A DNA stretch of 64,000 nucleotides from Monodelphis domestica (GCF_027887165.1 NC_077227.1:75133805-75197804), one strand, 5' to 3'; counted from the stretch's first letter, positions 43,531 through 56,290 are shown. Numbers and translations: made by a program. The notes: a model not told the origin generated them from the letters alone.

Positions 43531-43921
43531 GCAGTTTGTATACAGAAACATGTACTTTGGGGGAAGAGGGAGGCAGGAGTGGTGTGGAATTGGTCAGGTC
43601 ACCCCAGTTCATTTGAAGGGCAACATGATTGCCCAAAGCTCTTGTAGTCAGTTTCTTTCCAGACATGATAGTTAGTTACCCTTTTACTCTCTCCAAGATT
43701 CTATTCCTTCTTAAAGATACAGCAGCTTCATCCATATTCTTTCTAGGAAAGGCTTTGAAAATGATACTCTATCATAAAAGACCCTCTATAGAGCAAGCAG
43801 TCCATGAGCTAAGCTTTAAAGGTAGTTATGGGTTGTAAGAGGCAGAAATCAGAAGGAAGTGAAGGAATTACTAGAAAAGGCAAGAGCAGAGGGAAGTTTG
43901 CTTATTAAAACAGCAAGAATG

Positions 43922-44100
43922 GGCAGCTAGGTGACTCAGTGGATAGAGACAGCTAGATCTGGAGATGGGAAATCCTAGGTTCTAATGTGGCCTCAGATAC
44001 TTTCTAGCTATGTGACCCTGGGCAAACCACTCAAACCTGATTGCCTAGTCCTTACTTACTTACTTAGTATCTGTTCTAAGATAGAAGGTAAGAGTTTAAA
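43922..44100 (+). mobile_element. SINE-A copy
   Basis: GGGCAGCTAGGTGACTCAG to AAGATAGAAGGTAAGAG. A (TTAC)4-like expansion lies in the centre. 44140-44200 is a minus MIR scrap. Confidence 0.88.
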
Positions 44101-44503
44101 AAATAGCAAAGAGGTAATTTGGGTTGTAACATAGTATTATTAGTCTAACCCTTCATTTGACAGGTAAGGAAACGGAGGCAGAGAGAAGTAAAAGGGAATT
44201 ATGTGTTCTAAGCCTAGAAAAGTGGATTGGAAAGTGGGGGGAGGTGATTTGAAGACAAATTATGGAGGTATTTAAAAACCCAACAGAGGGGTGGGTATTT
44301 ATTAAAAACAGAAATCCTCCTAGTATTGAACCTGTCCCTTATATCTCTTTCTCTTTTCAGGCTTACTGCACAATTACTCTTTCACAAGTTCTATATTCCC
44401 CAAACAGGCCTAAATAATGTTCTTCATCTCCCTGGAGATGCTTTTGTCTAAGCTCCTAAACATGCCTGGAAAGCTAGCCCTGTTTACATCTCTCAAAGAA
44501 TCC

Positions 44504-44750
44504 CAGGGCAAATAGGTGGCACAATGGATAAAGTGTAAGACCTGGAGTCAGGAAGACTCATCTTCCTCAATTCCAAACTGGCTTCAGACACTTCCTAGTT
44601 GTGTGTCTCTGGACAACCCTGTTTAACTTTGTTTGCCTCAGTTTCCTTATCTGTAAAATGAGCTGGAGAAGGAAATAGTAAACCATTCCAGTATCTTTCC
44701 AAGAAAGCCTCAAAAACCAACAGAGTTGGACAAAACTGAAGAACAAGAAT
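44504..44750 (+). mobile_element. SINE-B copy with target duplication
   Basis: AAAGAATCC at 44495-44503 and 44751-44759, perfect 9 bp. Confidence 0.92.
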
Positions 44751-44799
44751 AAAGAATCCTTACCTCTCTTCAAAGCTCAATACAAATGCTATTTCTTAA

Positions 44800-45290
44800 T
44801 AGGCAGTGAGATGACCCAGTGGATAGAGATCTAGGTCAGGAAGACCTGAGTTCAAATCTAGCCTCAAACACTTACTACCTGTGTGACCTTGGGCAAGTCA
44901 TTTAGCCTCTATTTGCCTCACTATCCTCAATTGTAAAATGGAAATACTAACAGCCCCTACCTCCTCGTATTATTGTAAAAATGGAGTGAGATAATGTTTG
45001 TAAAAGCCCTTAGTTCAGTGCCTGGCACAGAGTAGGCACATTATAAATGTTTATTCCCTTACCTTATAGGGAATCTATTCTGATTTTCCCAGGGGCTACT
45101 TCCCCTCCTCCAAATTATTCTGCACATGTTCTCTATTCAGTTTTCTGTGTACAGGCTCCCCTTCTATTCGTAATAGAATGTATGCTGCTTGAGGACAGGA
45201 ATGCTTTCTTTTGTGTTTCTATATCCCCAGCATTTAGCACAATTCTTTCACATAGTAGGTACTTAATAGATGTTTGTTAAATTGAAATAC
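44800..45290 (+). mobile_element. MIR-type SINE then L2-type 3' end
   Basis: GACCCAGTGGATAGAGATC head, AGTGCCTGGCACAGAGTAGG, then a second unit with AATGTATGCTGCTTGAGGAC and AGTAGGTACTTAATAGATG. 45291-45775 is unassigned. Confidence 0.7.
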
Positions 45291-45775
45291 TGAATTCATA
45301 CTCCAGGTCTAACTGCAGAGACCTCTATGAAAACTTGTCTCCTGTTGGGCTTTGACTACTGTTTATTCATTCTGTTCTGTGCTTGGACCACCTGCGTTCC
45401 CTCTCTCAGGGCCTGTTAATCAGGGCTTTTAATCATCAGCTGCTCTGGTCTCATCCCTGGAGGGAGTAGGGACTTGACAATACCTTTGGTTACAGCCTCT
45501 TGGCCCCTTGGGAGAAGAAGAGCACAATAATGAAGACAAATTTGTGGTGAGTCACAGGATGGGAATATATATGTAGAGAGCCAAGGCTCAAATACATAGT
45601 GGTGGTGGGCACTCCCAATTAGCCCAGGGCGTGTCGCAGATTGTTAATGGACCAAGTGCTTAAGGTAAAACAAGTGGAAAAATGAAAATGGGGTGAACGG
45701 ATTAGGCGTATTAGGTGGAATTTGCAAAGTGGCAAACATAGCCTTGACAAATAAGGAAAAACTTGACATCAAAGA

Positions 45776-45950
45776 TTCTAGACTTAGAGCAAGAAGGGAT
45801 CTTAGACATCATTTAATCCAATCCCCTCATTCTATAGAAAAGAAAAATGGGGTCTCAAAAGTTTAACCCAAGCAACAAAAAGGGCAGGATTTGAACTCAG
45901 GGTCTTTGATTCCAAATCCATCATCCTTTCCATTGCTTCATGCCAATGAT
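45776..45950 (-). mobile_element. MIR copy
   Basis: AGAAGGGATCTTAGACATC and CAGGATTTGAACTCAGGG. 45951-46664 is unassigned. Confidence 0.75.
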
Positions 45951-46664
45951 TAGATTTCCCCAAAGAAGAATAAGCTGCTTTGAGCGGGAGTCGATTTTTC
46001 TTGTTGGGGGGTCTTCAAGCAAAGGTGGGAGACCATTTGTGAATATTGTTGTAGTGGGATTTTTCTCCATGTATGAGTAGGAATGGATGATCACTGAAGT
46101 CTCTTTTAACTAAAATGTTGTGATTTTTTTCTACGTAGCCACCCACAATTTTTTCATCAGCACTCGAGAATCTTGCACTCTTTATATTGTTAATAGATTA
46201 GTATTACCTTTGGAAATCCACCATCCCCAAGTCACTTGGACACTTATGTGGAAGGAGAGATGGGTGCCAGGCGCAAAGCACCAGAGGGAAGTAGATATGG
46301 GGATATAAGGCTAATGACCCTTGAGAGGGCAGAGTCTGACATTAAACTCTAGCCTAGGCAAAACATAAACAAGGTCAGTGTTGGGAATAATTTTAGACAT
46401 GTTTCCTTGGTAACTCCCAAGAAGCTGTAGGATTCAGAAAAGTTCTCATCTGTGACTTCACACAGGGATGGGAGCACAGATCTCTTGGTACAAAGAGGAT
46501 TCCATTTTGCCCTCCTGACCCAGGGCTGAATATCTACATAAATAACTGGTTAGCATAGAAACGGACACCCTGGATGCTGGATTTTCCTCTTTCCTTCAGC
46601 CTATGGAAAGCTCCTCTGCTTTCTCTAGAGAGGAAGTAGTATATTAAATGGCCCCCCACTATGG

Positions 46665-46694
46665 CACAACCACGTCCATCACAACCACGTCCAT
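46665..46694. repeat. Perfect 15-bp tandem duplication
   Basis: CACAACCACGTCCAT twice in a row. Confidence 0.95.
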
Positions 46695-46856
46695 CTGCTA
46701 TCTAGGCTGACTATTGCAAGGATGTGCCAACCTCTGCTCCATGGATCACTGCTGTACTTCATAACGCTTAGATCTGATCCAGATAACCACTATATAACCT
46801 TTATCATACAAGCCTTAGAACAACCCTGGAGGGAGGATTTTATAGGTATTATTAGC

Positions 46857-46940
46857 ATTGTTGTTAAGTCAGTTTAGTCGTGTCCAATTCTTCATGAACT
46901 CATTTAGGGTGTTCTTGGCAGATATTGAAATTCTGTGCAG
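46857..46940 (-). mobile_element. SINE-B 3' fragment
   Basis: GTCGTGTCCAATTCTTCATG and GTTCTTGGCAGATATTG. 46941-47737 beyond is unassigned. Confidence 0.75.
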
Positions 46941-47737
46941 TGGTGGTCCAGCCACTGTTCAAGAGACCGGAAAGCCATCGATCACAATGCAGTTGTTTCT
47001 TGAGAGAGAAAGAGAGAAAAATCTGGGGGAAAGAGCCTCCCATCCTTGATGTGCTACTAGCTCTGTTGGAACCCCCTCTCTACCTCCCAGCTTCAGTTAG
47101 GACGCTCTCTGGTCAGTTGGAGGTTTTATTTTACATAACCACACAGATTCTGTTGGAACACTCTGGGCAGGGTTTGATAGAGGTTCTAATCTGCACATTC
47201 CTTCAGAAGGCAGATAGCTATATGGGCCATGGGGTAAGGTTTACAGAAACTGGGAGGAAGCCAAACTTCTTAACATCTTAAAGTATCAACTTGAAGGCCA
47301 CATCCCACAATCCCCCAAATACTTTGTAGAGTATAGTAAAGGCGTAAGTTGTTTCTGTCTCACTCAGGTATTTAAGGGACCTTTCACTCAGAAAGGAATC
47401 ATTGTTGTTATAAAAAGTTAAAAACATTCATGCCACCTAGTGTTTCCCGGTGGTTTTATCATTCCTTTATTTCCTATGGACCCTCCCATTTGGAAGAAAG
47501 CCTTTGTGGAACATCTATGCCCCAGGCTAAGTTGTCTGTCATGCCAACGCTAGACTCCCTAAATTTTGAGAGGTTGATCACCAGAAGTTTGGGCATTTGG
47601 TGAATTGTTTGGCCATAATAAGCCATTAAATGATCTACTAAAGAAGCCAGGGGTGTGTGATGTCTGGCAAGGCATGAGATGTGCCTTTGTAGGGGGAAAT
47701 CACCACTGATTTAGTCTTTGAACTCCGAGAGGCAGCG

Positions 47738-47990
47738 CTGTTCTTGTTTAGTTGTTTCAGTCATGCCTGACTCTTCGTGACCTCATTTAGGGTTTTCTTG
47801 GGGATCCTGGAGTGGTTCTCAGTTTCCTTCTTCATCTCATTTTACAAATGAGGAAACTGAGACAGAAGCTGAGATATTTAAATGACTTGCCCAGGGTCAC
47901 ACAGCAAGCAAGGGTCTAAGGCTAGATTTGAATTTGGGAAGATGACTCCTCTGTCGGTACTCAATTCACTGTGCCATCTAGTGACAGCCT
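47738..47990 (-). mobile_element. SINE-B copy
   Basis: TTTAGTTGTTTCAGTCATGCC to CACTGTGCCATCTAGTGAC. Confidence 0.9.
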
Positions 47991-47999
47991 TAGAGGAGG

Positions 48000-48490
48000 A
48001 AAAAACAGGTTTGAGTTCTGCTTCTAACTTTAACCATGTGATCACAGGCAAGTCACAATCCCTGAATACCAAAAGGCAGTCTAGTGTAGTGCAGAGAACA
48101 TGTCTTGTTTTGTTGTTTTATCTATATTTTATCTTTTATTATTTTATCTATTTTATTTTTATTATATATTACATCATATTATAAATATTATATATTTTAT
48201 ATCTTATTTTAATAACAGATTTCCACATAAGTTTTCCAAAATTTTAGGATTCATGTTGTCTCCCTCCCCTCTCCCAGAGTTGACAAGCAACACAATCTGG
48301 GTCGTGCACATATTACCACTCAAACCATATTCAGAGAACAGGGCTTTACAGTATTGAATACTAGTTTGTCTATTAATTGCCTAGGTGACTTTGGGTGTTA
48401 CTCAACCTCTGAGCCTCAGTTACCCCATCTGTGGAATGAGGGTGATTAGATGCCCTCTAAAGTTTCTTCTAGCTGTGATCTGGGGAATTT
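48000..48490 (+). mobile_element. MIR split by an L1-like 3' end
   Basis: MIR halves at 48000-48085 and 48365-48490 (GAGCCTCAGTTACCCCATC). Between them a minus L1 type B tail: an AT-rich end, then TTTCCACATAAGTTTTCC. 48491-49154 is unassigned. Confidence 0.65.
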
Positions 48491-49154
48491 GGGGGACTTG
48501 AAGTTACAGGTGAGTTACTCTTTAGGGGTTCCCCATGCCATTAAAGCCACAGGTCAGGACCACACAAAATCTGCTTACTTCATGGTTTTTTGTGATGTCA
48601 GATGCTGTTCTTTCTAATGGTCTTTTACTTTTCCATGTGTTCTCTTAGTAATTACTAGACTGAGGAATTCTATTAAATCTCATTCATGCCACGATATAGA
48701 CAACTCATGAGGAATTAGACAGAGAGACAAACAAATTCCTTCCTCAAGGGATGGAATGGATCTGTCCTGCCCTCCATGCACAGAGTCTTGGGCCCTTATA
48801 ATGTGCTTCGTAAAATGGCAGGACAGCCAGTCCAGACAATCCTGCATGATCAAGATCAGAGGTACTTCAGTTGTCACATGAAAAGAGACCAGAATAGTGT
48901 GGGACTCCATGTTTCCCGATGGTTCCTATTTCCATTTCTAGTCCATCCTCACCCACAACAGGTGCAAGGAGAAGTGATTCTATCACTAGGATGAACATGT
49001 AGTATGTGGGAGGAACAAGAGAACAACCTCATATAATCTCTTTTAGTTTCAGGTTTCTGGCCCAGAATCTCGCAAAATAGGTTCATCTTGTGACTCACAG
49101 GTCATGGCTGAAAAGCTAGGGAAAGGGATGCTTTAAAGATTCTTTGTTTACAAA

Positions 49155-49285
49155 GTGGGTTTCCATGGATACCTTTTATTTTTACATCATCGAAAACATA
49201 AAAGATATAACTTAGAAGCTAGATTTCCTTTTGTGTCCCCCTCCCTCCTTCCCTCTCCCAGAGAGCCATCCCGTATGATAATTAA
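49155..49285 (-). mobile_element. L1-like 3' fragment, type B
   Basis: CCCCCTCCCTCCTTCCCTCTC followed by GAGAGCCATCCCGTATG. Confidence 0.55.
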
Positions 49286-49309
49286 AAGCTAATGAGCTTG
49301 CCAGGTGCA

Positions 49310-49685
49310 GAGTGGCAGAGTGAAATGTTCCAAATTTGGACTCTGAGAATCTATGTTAATCTCGGCTCTGACATTTACTACTAATATGGCTTTGGACATT
49401 TTACTTGATGTCTTTGTGCCTCAGTTTCCCAAACTGTAAGATGAGAAGATTGAGTTAGATGACCTCAAAGGTTACTTCTACCTCTGAATTTATGATCTAT
49501 TACTAGCTGTGTGATTCTGAACAAGTCACTTAACATCTGTTTGTCTCAGTTTCCTTTTCTGAAAAATGGTGACAATAATAGCACCTAATTCTCAGGGTTG
49601 TTGTGAGGATCAAATGGGAAAATATTTGTAAAGCATTTGGTACAGTGCATGGCATGTAGTAAACGCTATATATAGGTGTTGATGA
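49310..49685 (+). mobile_element. Two MIR copies head to tail
   Basis: 49310-49495 (GTGCCTCAGTTTCCCAAAC) and 49500-49685 (TCTCAGGGTTGTTGTGAGG). Confidence 0.8.
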
Positions 49686-49912
49686 TCAAAGGAGAGATAA
49701 ATAATTTAAGAACATGAACTCTGAAGCCCATCTTTAGCCTCTTTGTTCACATTCGTCATAGAATTGTCTAAGACTAAGTGACATTGCCAGTTGAAAATGA
49801 GTATTCATTTAGTTTTCTTATTTGCATTTTTTTCCTCCATCTTATAGTCTGAGAAGAAAATTAGGGAAAATGTGCTTCCTACATAATTTTCTCCCTCATA
49901 TCCTATTTATTT

Positions 49913-50146
49913 GTCTACTTATTATTTGTTTGTTTACTTATTTATTATATATTTTATTTATTTATAATATTTATATATTATACTGCATATTGGTTCCAAG
50001 GCAGAAGAGCAGTAAAGGTTTGGAAATGGGGGTTAAGTGACTGGTCCAGAGTCACACAGTTAGAAAGTATCTGAGGTCAAATTTGAACCCAGGACCTCCC
50101 ATCAGTAGGCCAGGTTCTCAATCCACTGAACCACCCAGTTGCCTGC
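49913..50146 (-). mobile_element. SINE-A copy with TTTA-rich tail and target duplication
   Basis: Perfect 14-bp duplication TATCCTATTTATTT at 49899-49912 and 50147-50160. The tail side is TTTATT-rich. Confidence 0.93.
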
Positions 50147-51969
50147 TATCCTATTTATTTTTGTTAGTCTGTTTTGAAAGAGATGAAATAGAAACTTGAT
50201 GGAAGCAAATGGTCCTGAATTTGGAATACATTTTGTCCTATCCAGGACAGATAAAGTCCACAGACAAAAAAGTAGATTCTTTATGGCAACAGAGGCTAGA
50301 ATGATGGGAAGTATGAATTTATCAGAACTTTGTCTGCTCGATTCCCTTTTCCCAGGTTCTTATTTCTTGGATCAAAGTTGTTGAAACTGCCAAATTTGAA
50401 ATTTGAAAGGAAAAGAAGTTCTAAAATTCTTAAACATATGAAGGCTAATGTTATACTTTCCTATTTACAGTACTTGAATAAACTAGAATAAAATAAAATA
50501 GCTAAATTTATAATAAACCTAACAACCTTTTTGCATCATTAAAAAATTTTAACAGGCAATATTTTCTCCCTTTGTTACAATTGCTTGCTTTACATCATAT
50601 GGCATTAATTTAATGGACTTTTCACTCATATTATTTACTTTATCATAAAACCACATTTTATCACCTTTTAAAAACTTATTGTTTTTAATTATTTTAAACT
50701 TTTCTTTTAAAAATTTGAGTTTCAAATTCTCTCCCACCTGTTTACCCTCTTCCATGCCCACTGAGAAGACAATTTGACATAAATTATACATATGAAATCA
50801 TACAAACTATATTTCCATATTAATCATATTTCAAAAAACCCCAAGAAAAATGAAGTTAGAAAATTATGCTTCATTTTGCACTCAGAGTTCATCAGTTCTT
50901 TCTCTTCAGGTGGATAACATTTTTTCGTCATGAGTCTTAGAATTGTCCCCCTCCTGTCTCTCCTCAAAATTCTATTTTGCTTCTAATTACTGACTCCTTT
51001 ATTCTGCCCTTTAAAAAAAAATTATCCACAACACTTTCTTTTATCCTATTAGGTAAGTTACATTTTTACACAAAACTGAATGTGCATGTGTATTCTTCGT
51101 TCTTTGAAATAATTTCAAAGAAAGTGAGATTCAGGAATTGCCCACCACTTATCACCCCATTTTTTGCCTCCATTATAAACCCCTTCCTTACTTCTCTTTT
51201 ATGTGAGAAAAATTTCCCAGTTCTATCTCTCCCTACCCCAACTTATCCCAGTGCAACCCTCCTTCTTACTCCTTCACTTTTTATCATTCCAACATAATTA
51301 ACTCACATTCATTCTCTCTGTCTATGTAGACATCTTCTAATTGCCCTAATAATAATAAAGTTCTTAGGAGTTACATGTATCATCTTCTCATATAGGAATG
51401 AAAACAGTTTAACCTTCTTGAGTTCCTGATGATTTCTCTTTCATATTTACCTTTTTATGCTTCTCTTGAGCCTTTTGCTTGAATGTCAATTTTCCATTCA
51501 TTTCTGGCCTTTTCATCAGGAATGCTTCAAAGTCCTCTATTTCATTAAATATCTATTTCTACCCTGAAGGATTACACTCAGTTTTGATGGGTAAATTATT
51601 CTTGGCTGTAAACCTAGCTCCTTTGCCTTCCAGAATATTATATTTGGAGCCCTCTACAACTTTAACATGCAAGGTGCTAAATCTTGTGTGATCCTGACTG
51701 TGGTTCCATAATATTTGAATTGTTTCTTTCTGGATGCTTGAAGTATTTTCTCTTTTACCTGGAAGCTCTGGAATTTGACTATAATATTCCTGTAAGTTTT
51801 TTTTTTGTGTGTGTGTGTGATTTCTTTTAGGAGGTGATTGAGAGGTTCTTTTGATTTCTTTTTTACCTCCTAGATCTAAACTATCAGGGCAGTTTTTCTT
51901 GATAGTTTCTTGAAATATGATATCTAGGCTCTTTCTTGATCATGACTTTCAAATAGTCCAATAATTCTT

Positions 51970-52095
51970 TAAAAAAAGAAAAAAGAAAACCCTTAGTTTC
52001 TGTCTTCAAATCAATACTGTGTATTGGTTCCAAGGCAGAAGAGCAGTAAAGGCTAGGCAATGGGGGTTAAGGGACTTGCCAAGGGCCACACAACT
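51970..52095 (-). mobile_element. SINE-A, truncated, first at a doubly hit site
   Basis: Flanked by ATAGTCCAATAATTCTT at 51953-51969 and 52096-52112 (perfect 17 bp). It ends at CACACAACT, so the head is missing. Confidence 0.94.
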
Positions 52096-52112
52096 ATAGT
52101 CCAATAATTCTT

Positions 52113-52304
52113 TTTTTAAAAAAACTTTTACCTTCCACCCTAGAATCAATGCTATGTATTGGTTCTAAGGCAGAAGAATAGTAATTGAGGTTAAGTGACT
52201 TGCCCAGAGTCATATAACTAAGAAGTATCTGAGGCCAGATTTGAGCCTAGGACATCCCTTCTCTAGTTCAGGCTCTCAATCCACTGAGCTACACAGCTAT
52301 CCCC
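52113..52304 (-). mobile_element. SINE-A, second at the same target site
   Basis: Flanked by TCCAATAATTCTT at 52100-52112 and 52305-52317. The left flank is the very duplication shared with the previous SINE. Confidence 0.94.
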
Positions 52305-52566
52305 TCCAATAATTCTTAAGTTATTTTTCCTCAATATTTTTCTAGGTCAGTTGTTTTTCCAATGAGATATTCCACATTTTCTTCTATTTTTTTTTCATTC
52401 TTTTGACTTCATTTTATTATTTCTTAAAGTTTCATGGAGTCATTAGCTTTGACTTGCCCAATTCTAATTTTTAGAAAAGTTTCTTTAGAGAGCTTTTGTA
52501 CCTCTTTTTCCATTTGACCAATTCTACTTTTTAAGTAGTTCTCCTCTTCAGTGAATTTTTGAGTTT

Positions 52567-52776
52567 CTCTCTCTTTTGTTTTAAACTCTTGCCTTCTGTC
52601 TTGGAATCAATACTGTGTATTGGTTCCAAGGCAGAAGAATAGTAAGGGCTAGGCAATTGGGGTTAAGTGACTTGCCCAGGGTCACAGCTGGGAATTGTCT
52701 GAGGCCAGATTTGAACCTAGGACCTCCCATCTCTAGACCTGGCTCTCAATCCACTGAGCTACCCAGCTGCCCCCTT
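52567..52776 (-). mobile_element. SINE-A copy
   Basis: CTTGCCTTCTGTCTTGGAATC to GAGCTACCCAGCTGCCCCC. Confidence 0.92.
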
Positions 52777-53667
52777 ACCATTAGGCCAATTCTGTTTTGT
52801 AAGCCATTATTTTCTTCCATATTTTTGTGCCTCTTTTACCAAGCTGTGAATTCTCCCTTTATAATTTTCTTGCATTACTCTCAATTTTTCCCCAATTAAT
52901 ATTTTTATTTCAGGCTTTGTATGTAGGTAATTTTACATTGTTGGGTTTTTTTTTTTCTGAATTTATGACTTGGTCTTCCTTGTCACTAGAGTAGCTTTAG
53001 AAGGTCAACTTCATTTTTTGTTATTGTTGTTTGCTCATTTTTCCAAAATATTTATTGACTGGAACTGTTAAAATTTGGCTCTGCTAACCTGGGAGTGAGG
53101 AGACATTGTCCCAAACTTCAGACGTTAATGTGCTGCCGTTTTCAGAGCTAATTCTGGAGGTTTGCAAGTTTTTAGTGCTTTCAAGGTAGTGTGATCCTGG
53201 AAAAGGTATGGTCACTGCTCTCCTGGTATTTACTCAGGAAGGGCTCCTGGTCCCCTGCAGCTTCATGAGCTGGTACTCCTCTCTGCTTTGGTATTATCAC
53301 CAGGACCCCTGTTTACTTGTGACTGACCATAAGCAATACTCTCCACCCTAGAGCTGTATCCCAGAACTTTCATTGGGGATACCGAGTTCCCAATCAGTGC
53401 CAGTATCCAGTGCCAGCAAAAAGGCCCCTCTAATTAATCTCTTTCTGACAGGTTGTCTGACCAGTTGCCCTTACTGTCTCTGGGCTAAGAGCTCCTTAAA
53501 TTGCTATTACTGCTATGGCCACTATTGTTGCCACTGTGTACAGACCTCCACCCCATTGCCAAGGCTTCTCCTGCCAAACTCTTCAGTTTTCTTAGACTGG
53601 AAAAATCTCTCACCTTGATCTCTGGTTGGTTCTGCCACCCTAAATTCTATTTGAGTTGTTATTTTAT

Positions 53668-53877
53668 TTTATTTTTTAATTAAAACCCTTACCTTCCATC
53701 TTGGAGTCAATGCTGTGTATTGGTTCCAAGGCAGAAGAATGGTAAGGGCTAGGCAATTGGGGTCAAGTGACTTGCCCAGGGTCACACAGCTGGGAAGTGT
53801 CTGAGGTCAGATTTGAACCTAGTACCTCCTGTCTTTAGGCCTGACTCTCTATCCACTGAGCCACCCAGCTGCCCCCC
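53668..53877 (-). mobile_element. SINE-A copy
   Basis: CTTACCTTCCATCTTGGAGTC to GCCACCCAGCTGCCCCC. 53111-53667 before it is unassigned; 53878-54179 after it likewise. Confidence 0.92.
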
Positions 53878-54179
53878 AGAGGTATTATTTTAAAGTCATT
53901 TGGAAGAGAATGTTGAAAGAGTTCAATTAGTTAATTGCTGCTAATATAACATCGTGGCTCTGCCAGATTCTCTGAAGAGTTCATTTTTTCCAAGACTAGT
54001 GACCCCATTGATTTTAGTGAGATTTAAATCAGATGAGCTCCCAGGTCATAGAATTATGCTCATGCCCATCTCTTGGATAGATTTCTAAACTTTTCATGAT
54101 ACAGGGTATGGTAAAATACCATTTTATAATATTATATATCTCTTAGGGAATGTCTAGAATCCCATAATAATAATAACAA

Positions 54180-54241
54180 CAGTAATAATAATAGTTAGCA
54201 TTTACATAGCTCATAAAGGCGTGCAAAGCAATATGTATACA

Positions 54242-54275
<34 letters not shown>

Positions 54276-54440
54276 AATCTCATTTAATCCTTACCACAAC
54301 CTTGTATGGTACATATTATTATTATCCCTATATTTCTGAGGTTAAAAGAGATGAACTAACTTCCTTAGGCTTACATAGCTAAGAAATATGACTGAAGCAG
54401 GGAGAATTAGAACTCAAATCTTACTTCAGTCTATCAATAA
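54180..54440 (-). mobile_element. MIR copy containing a TA microsatellite
   Basis: GTTAGCATTTACATAGCTC and ATTATTATCCCTATATTTC. A (CATA)/(TA) array occupies 54236-54278. 54441-55479 beyond is AT-rich and unassigned. Confidence 0.75.
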
Positions 54441-55479
54441 AATGCATTGTTCATTCTCTCAATGGGGATATGGTTTCCACTTTTATTGGAAGTAATTCCC
54501 TAAATTTTTGGAAAGAATTTTTTAATAGTTTTATTTAAGAAAAAAAAACAAAACCACAGTCACCCAGATTTCTTTTTGACAATGACTTTGGTGTAGCCTT
54601 GAATGTTAAAAAAGTGAGCTCCATTAGTAAAAATTACCTTTTTCTACTTTTCAATACTCCAATATTTGCATCATCTTGTCCATAATGAGATTTTTTCCCT
54701 CCGTAGCCATGGTTAACAGGTGTTTTAAAAATTGTCTTCTTTATAGTTTTCCAAATTTATGAGTCTTGTGTATTATAATGGAATTAACAACAACCCTTCT
54801 GGCTTCCAAATCCCTTTGAAAATATTTGCCAATTATCTGAAGGTTAATTTTATTATTATTATAATATTATATTATACTAGAGTATAATACATTATCATAT
54901 TATTATGTAATTGTCATAATAATGATTGATTATTTTTATTTTTTATCACACTTTTATTTGTCCTTTGGAAAAATGGATCCCATTTCATTGTGGGCTTGAA
55001 TTCTCCTTGAACTGCTTGACTTCCTCATGCCAACAGTAACTGTCATGTCTCTAATGATCATTGAAATGTGCTTTTATGAACTATAACTTTTACATGTTTC
55101 CTTAGAATAATATCTGTTCTTTGAAAACTCAGGATTTAAAACAACAAATGAGAACGTATCATGAAATCCGTCAGGCAGGTTATAGACAAACAGCTAAAGG
55201 TAGAGAAACTCGTTCAGTTTGGATTCATCTGATTAAGGCCAGCTTTTCTGTCTTAGCCTAATATCATTAGAAACAAAATGGCGTGACTACTGATGTGACA
55301 GAATGAAACACACATATGACTGAGTTGGCATGAGGAAGTGCAATGAGAATAAGAGTGATAGGGAGAATGGGAGTCAATGAGAGTCAGTCTGGTCTGTGGA
55401 AGGGAGTAGAAGGAACTTTGTAGTTTGTGTTTGAGTATGGAGGAAGAACAGTGAGTGTAGGAATGGGAAAAGATAATGA

Positions 55480-55752
55480 GAACAATTTGTTCTAATGACC
55501 ATGAAGCTGGCTGAAGCGGGCTCTGTGGAGCTTGGTCAGACATCAAAGATGCTGAGGTCATCCACTGCATCCCAGTGCACCTGCACCCTTATCCTGACTT
55601 TTGTCTTGCCATTGGACTTTAATGACTCTGAAAGCCAATGAAGCCAATGACTTTGGGCAATTCTGCCTCACTTACCTACAAGTCATCACCTGTGTCACAT
55701 CATTGATCCTCTTGGAAAACAAGGACAAACAATAACAACAACAACAACAATG
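55480..55752 (+). mobile_element. RTE-like LINE/SINE 3' end with (AAC)n tail
   Basis: CCTGACTTTTGTCTTGCCATTGG, ATTCTGCCTCACTTACC, GGAAAACAAGGACAAAC then (AAC)n. Tails of short tandem repeats are typical of RTE-mobilised elements. Confidence 0.7.
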
Positions 55753-55973
55753 AATAGGAAAGCATTTTATAGGAAAAGAGAAGGCAGAAGAACTGAATGG
55801 ATCAGAGAAGATATAGAATGAGTTTAAGCAGGGGGTGTTCAGTGACTTGATCAGAAAACTCATTCAATTCTAAATCTGAATGCCTACTTCTAAACTCCTT
55901 GTATGCACAGAAAGAAAGTAGGACAAGAGGAAGTAAAGCAGAGTAGCATTAGGGGACCATAAAGAGGTAGTAA

Positions 55974-56112
55974 TGGGGGCAGCTAAGGAGCTCAGTGGAT
56001 TGAGAACTGGGCCTAGAGATAGGAGGTCTTGGGTTCAAATCTGGCCTCAGATATTTTCTAGCTACATGACCCTGGTCAAGTCACTTAACCCCTAATACCT
56101 TAAAAAAAAAGT
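55974..56112 (+). mobile_element. SINE-A copy, internally deleted
   Basis: GGGGGCAGCTAAGGAGCTCAG to CCCCTAATACCTT followed directly by A9; the usual 3' third is absent. Confidence 0.85.
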
Positions 56113-56149
56113 TCCAACAACCATGCATAGCCACTACAATGGAAAATGA

Positions 56150-56290
56150 ACATTGCTTGTCTCTAATGCTTAATACTTGTGTCACCTCAGGTAAATCACT
56201 TAACTAACTTTACCTTAGTTTCCTTTTCTATAAAATGAGGAGATTGGACTAGATGGCTAGAAGATACCTTCCAGCTCTAAATCTATGAAC
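56150..56290 (+). mobile_element. MIR copy
   Basis: AATACTTGTGTCACCTCAGG and TATAAAATGAGGAGATTGG. 56291-57050 after it is unassigned. Confidence 0.78.

Larger units (their letters stand above)
50540..53110 (-). mobile_element. Long minus-strand L1-like LINE block
   Basis: The low end carries type B 3' sequence (GGATAACATTTTTTCGTCATGAG, GTTTCAAATTCTCTCCCACC). Towards the high end come ATTACACTCAGTTTTGATGGG and repeated CCAATTCT..CTCCTCTTCAGTGAATTTTTG units, like the reversed L1 5'/ORF1 coiled-coil region. There is no intact ORF. The element is internally deleted, since ORF2-like sequence is not evident. Three SINE-A copies are embedded. Confidence 0.55.
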
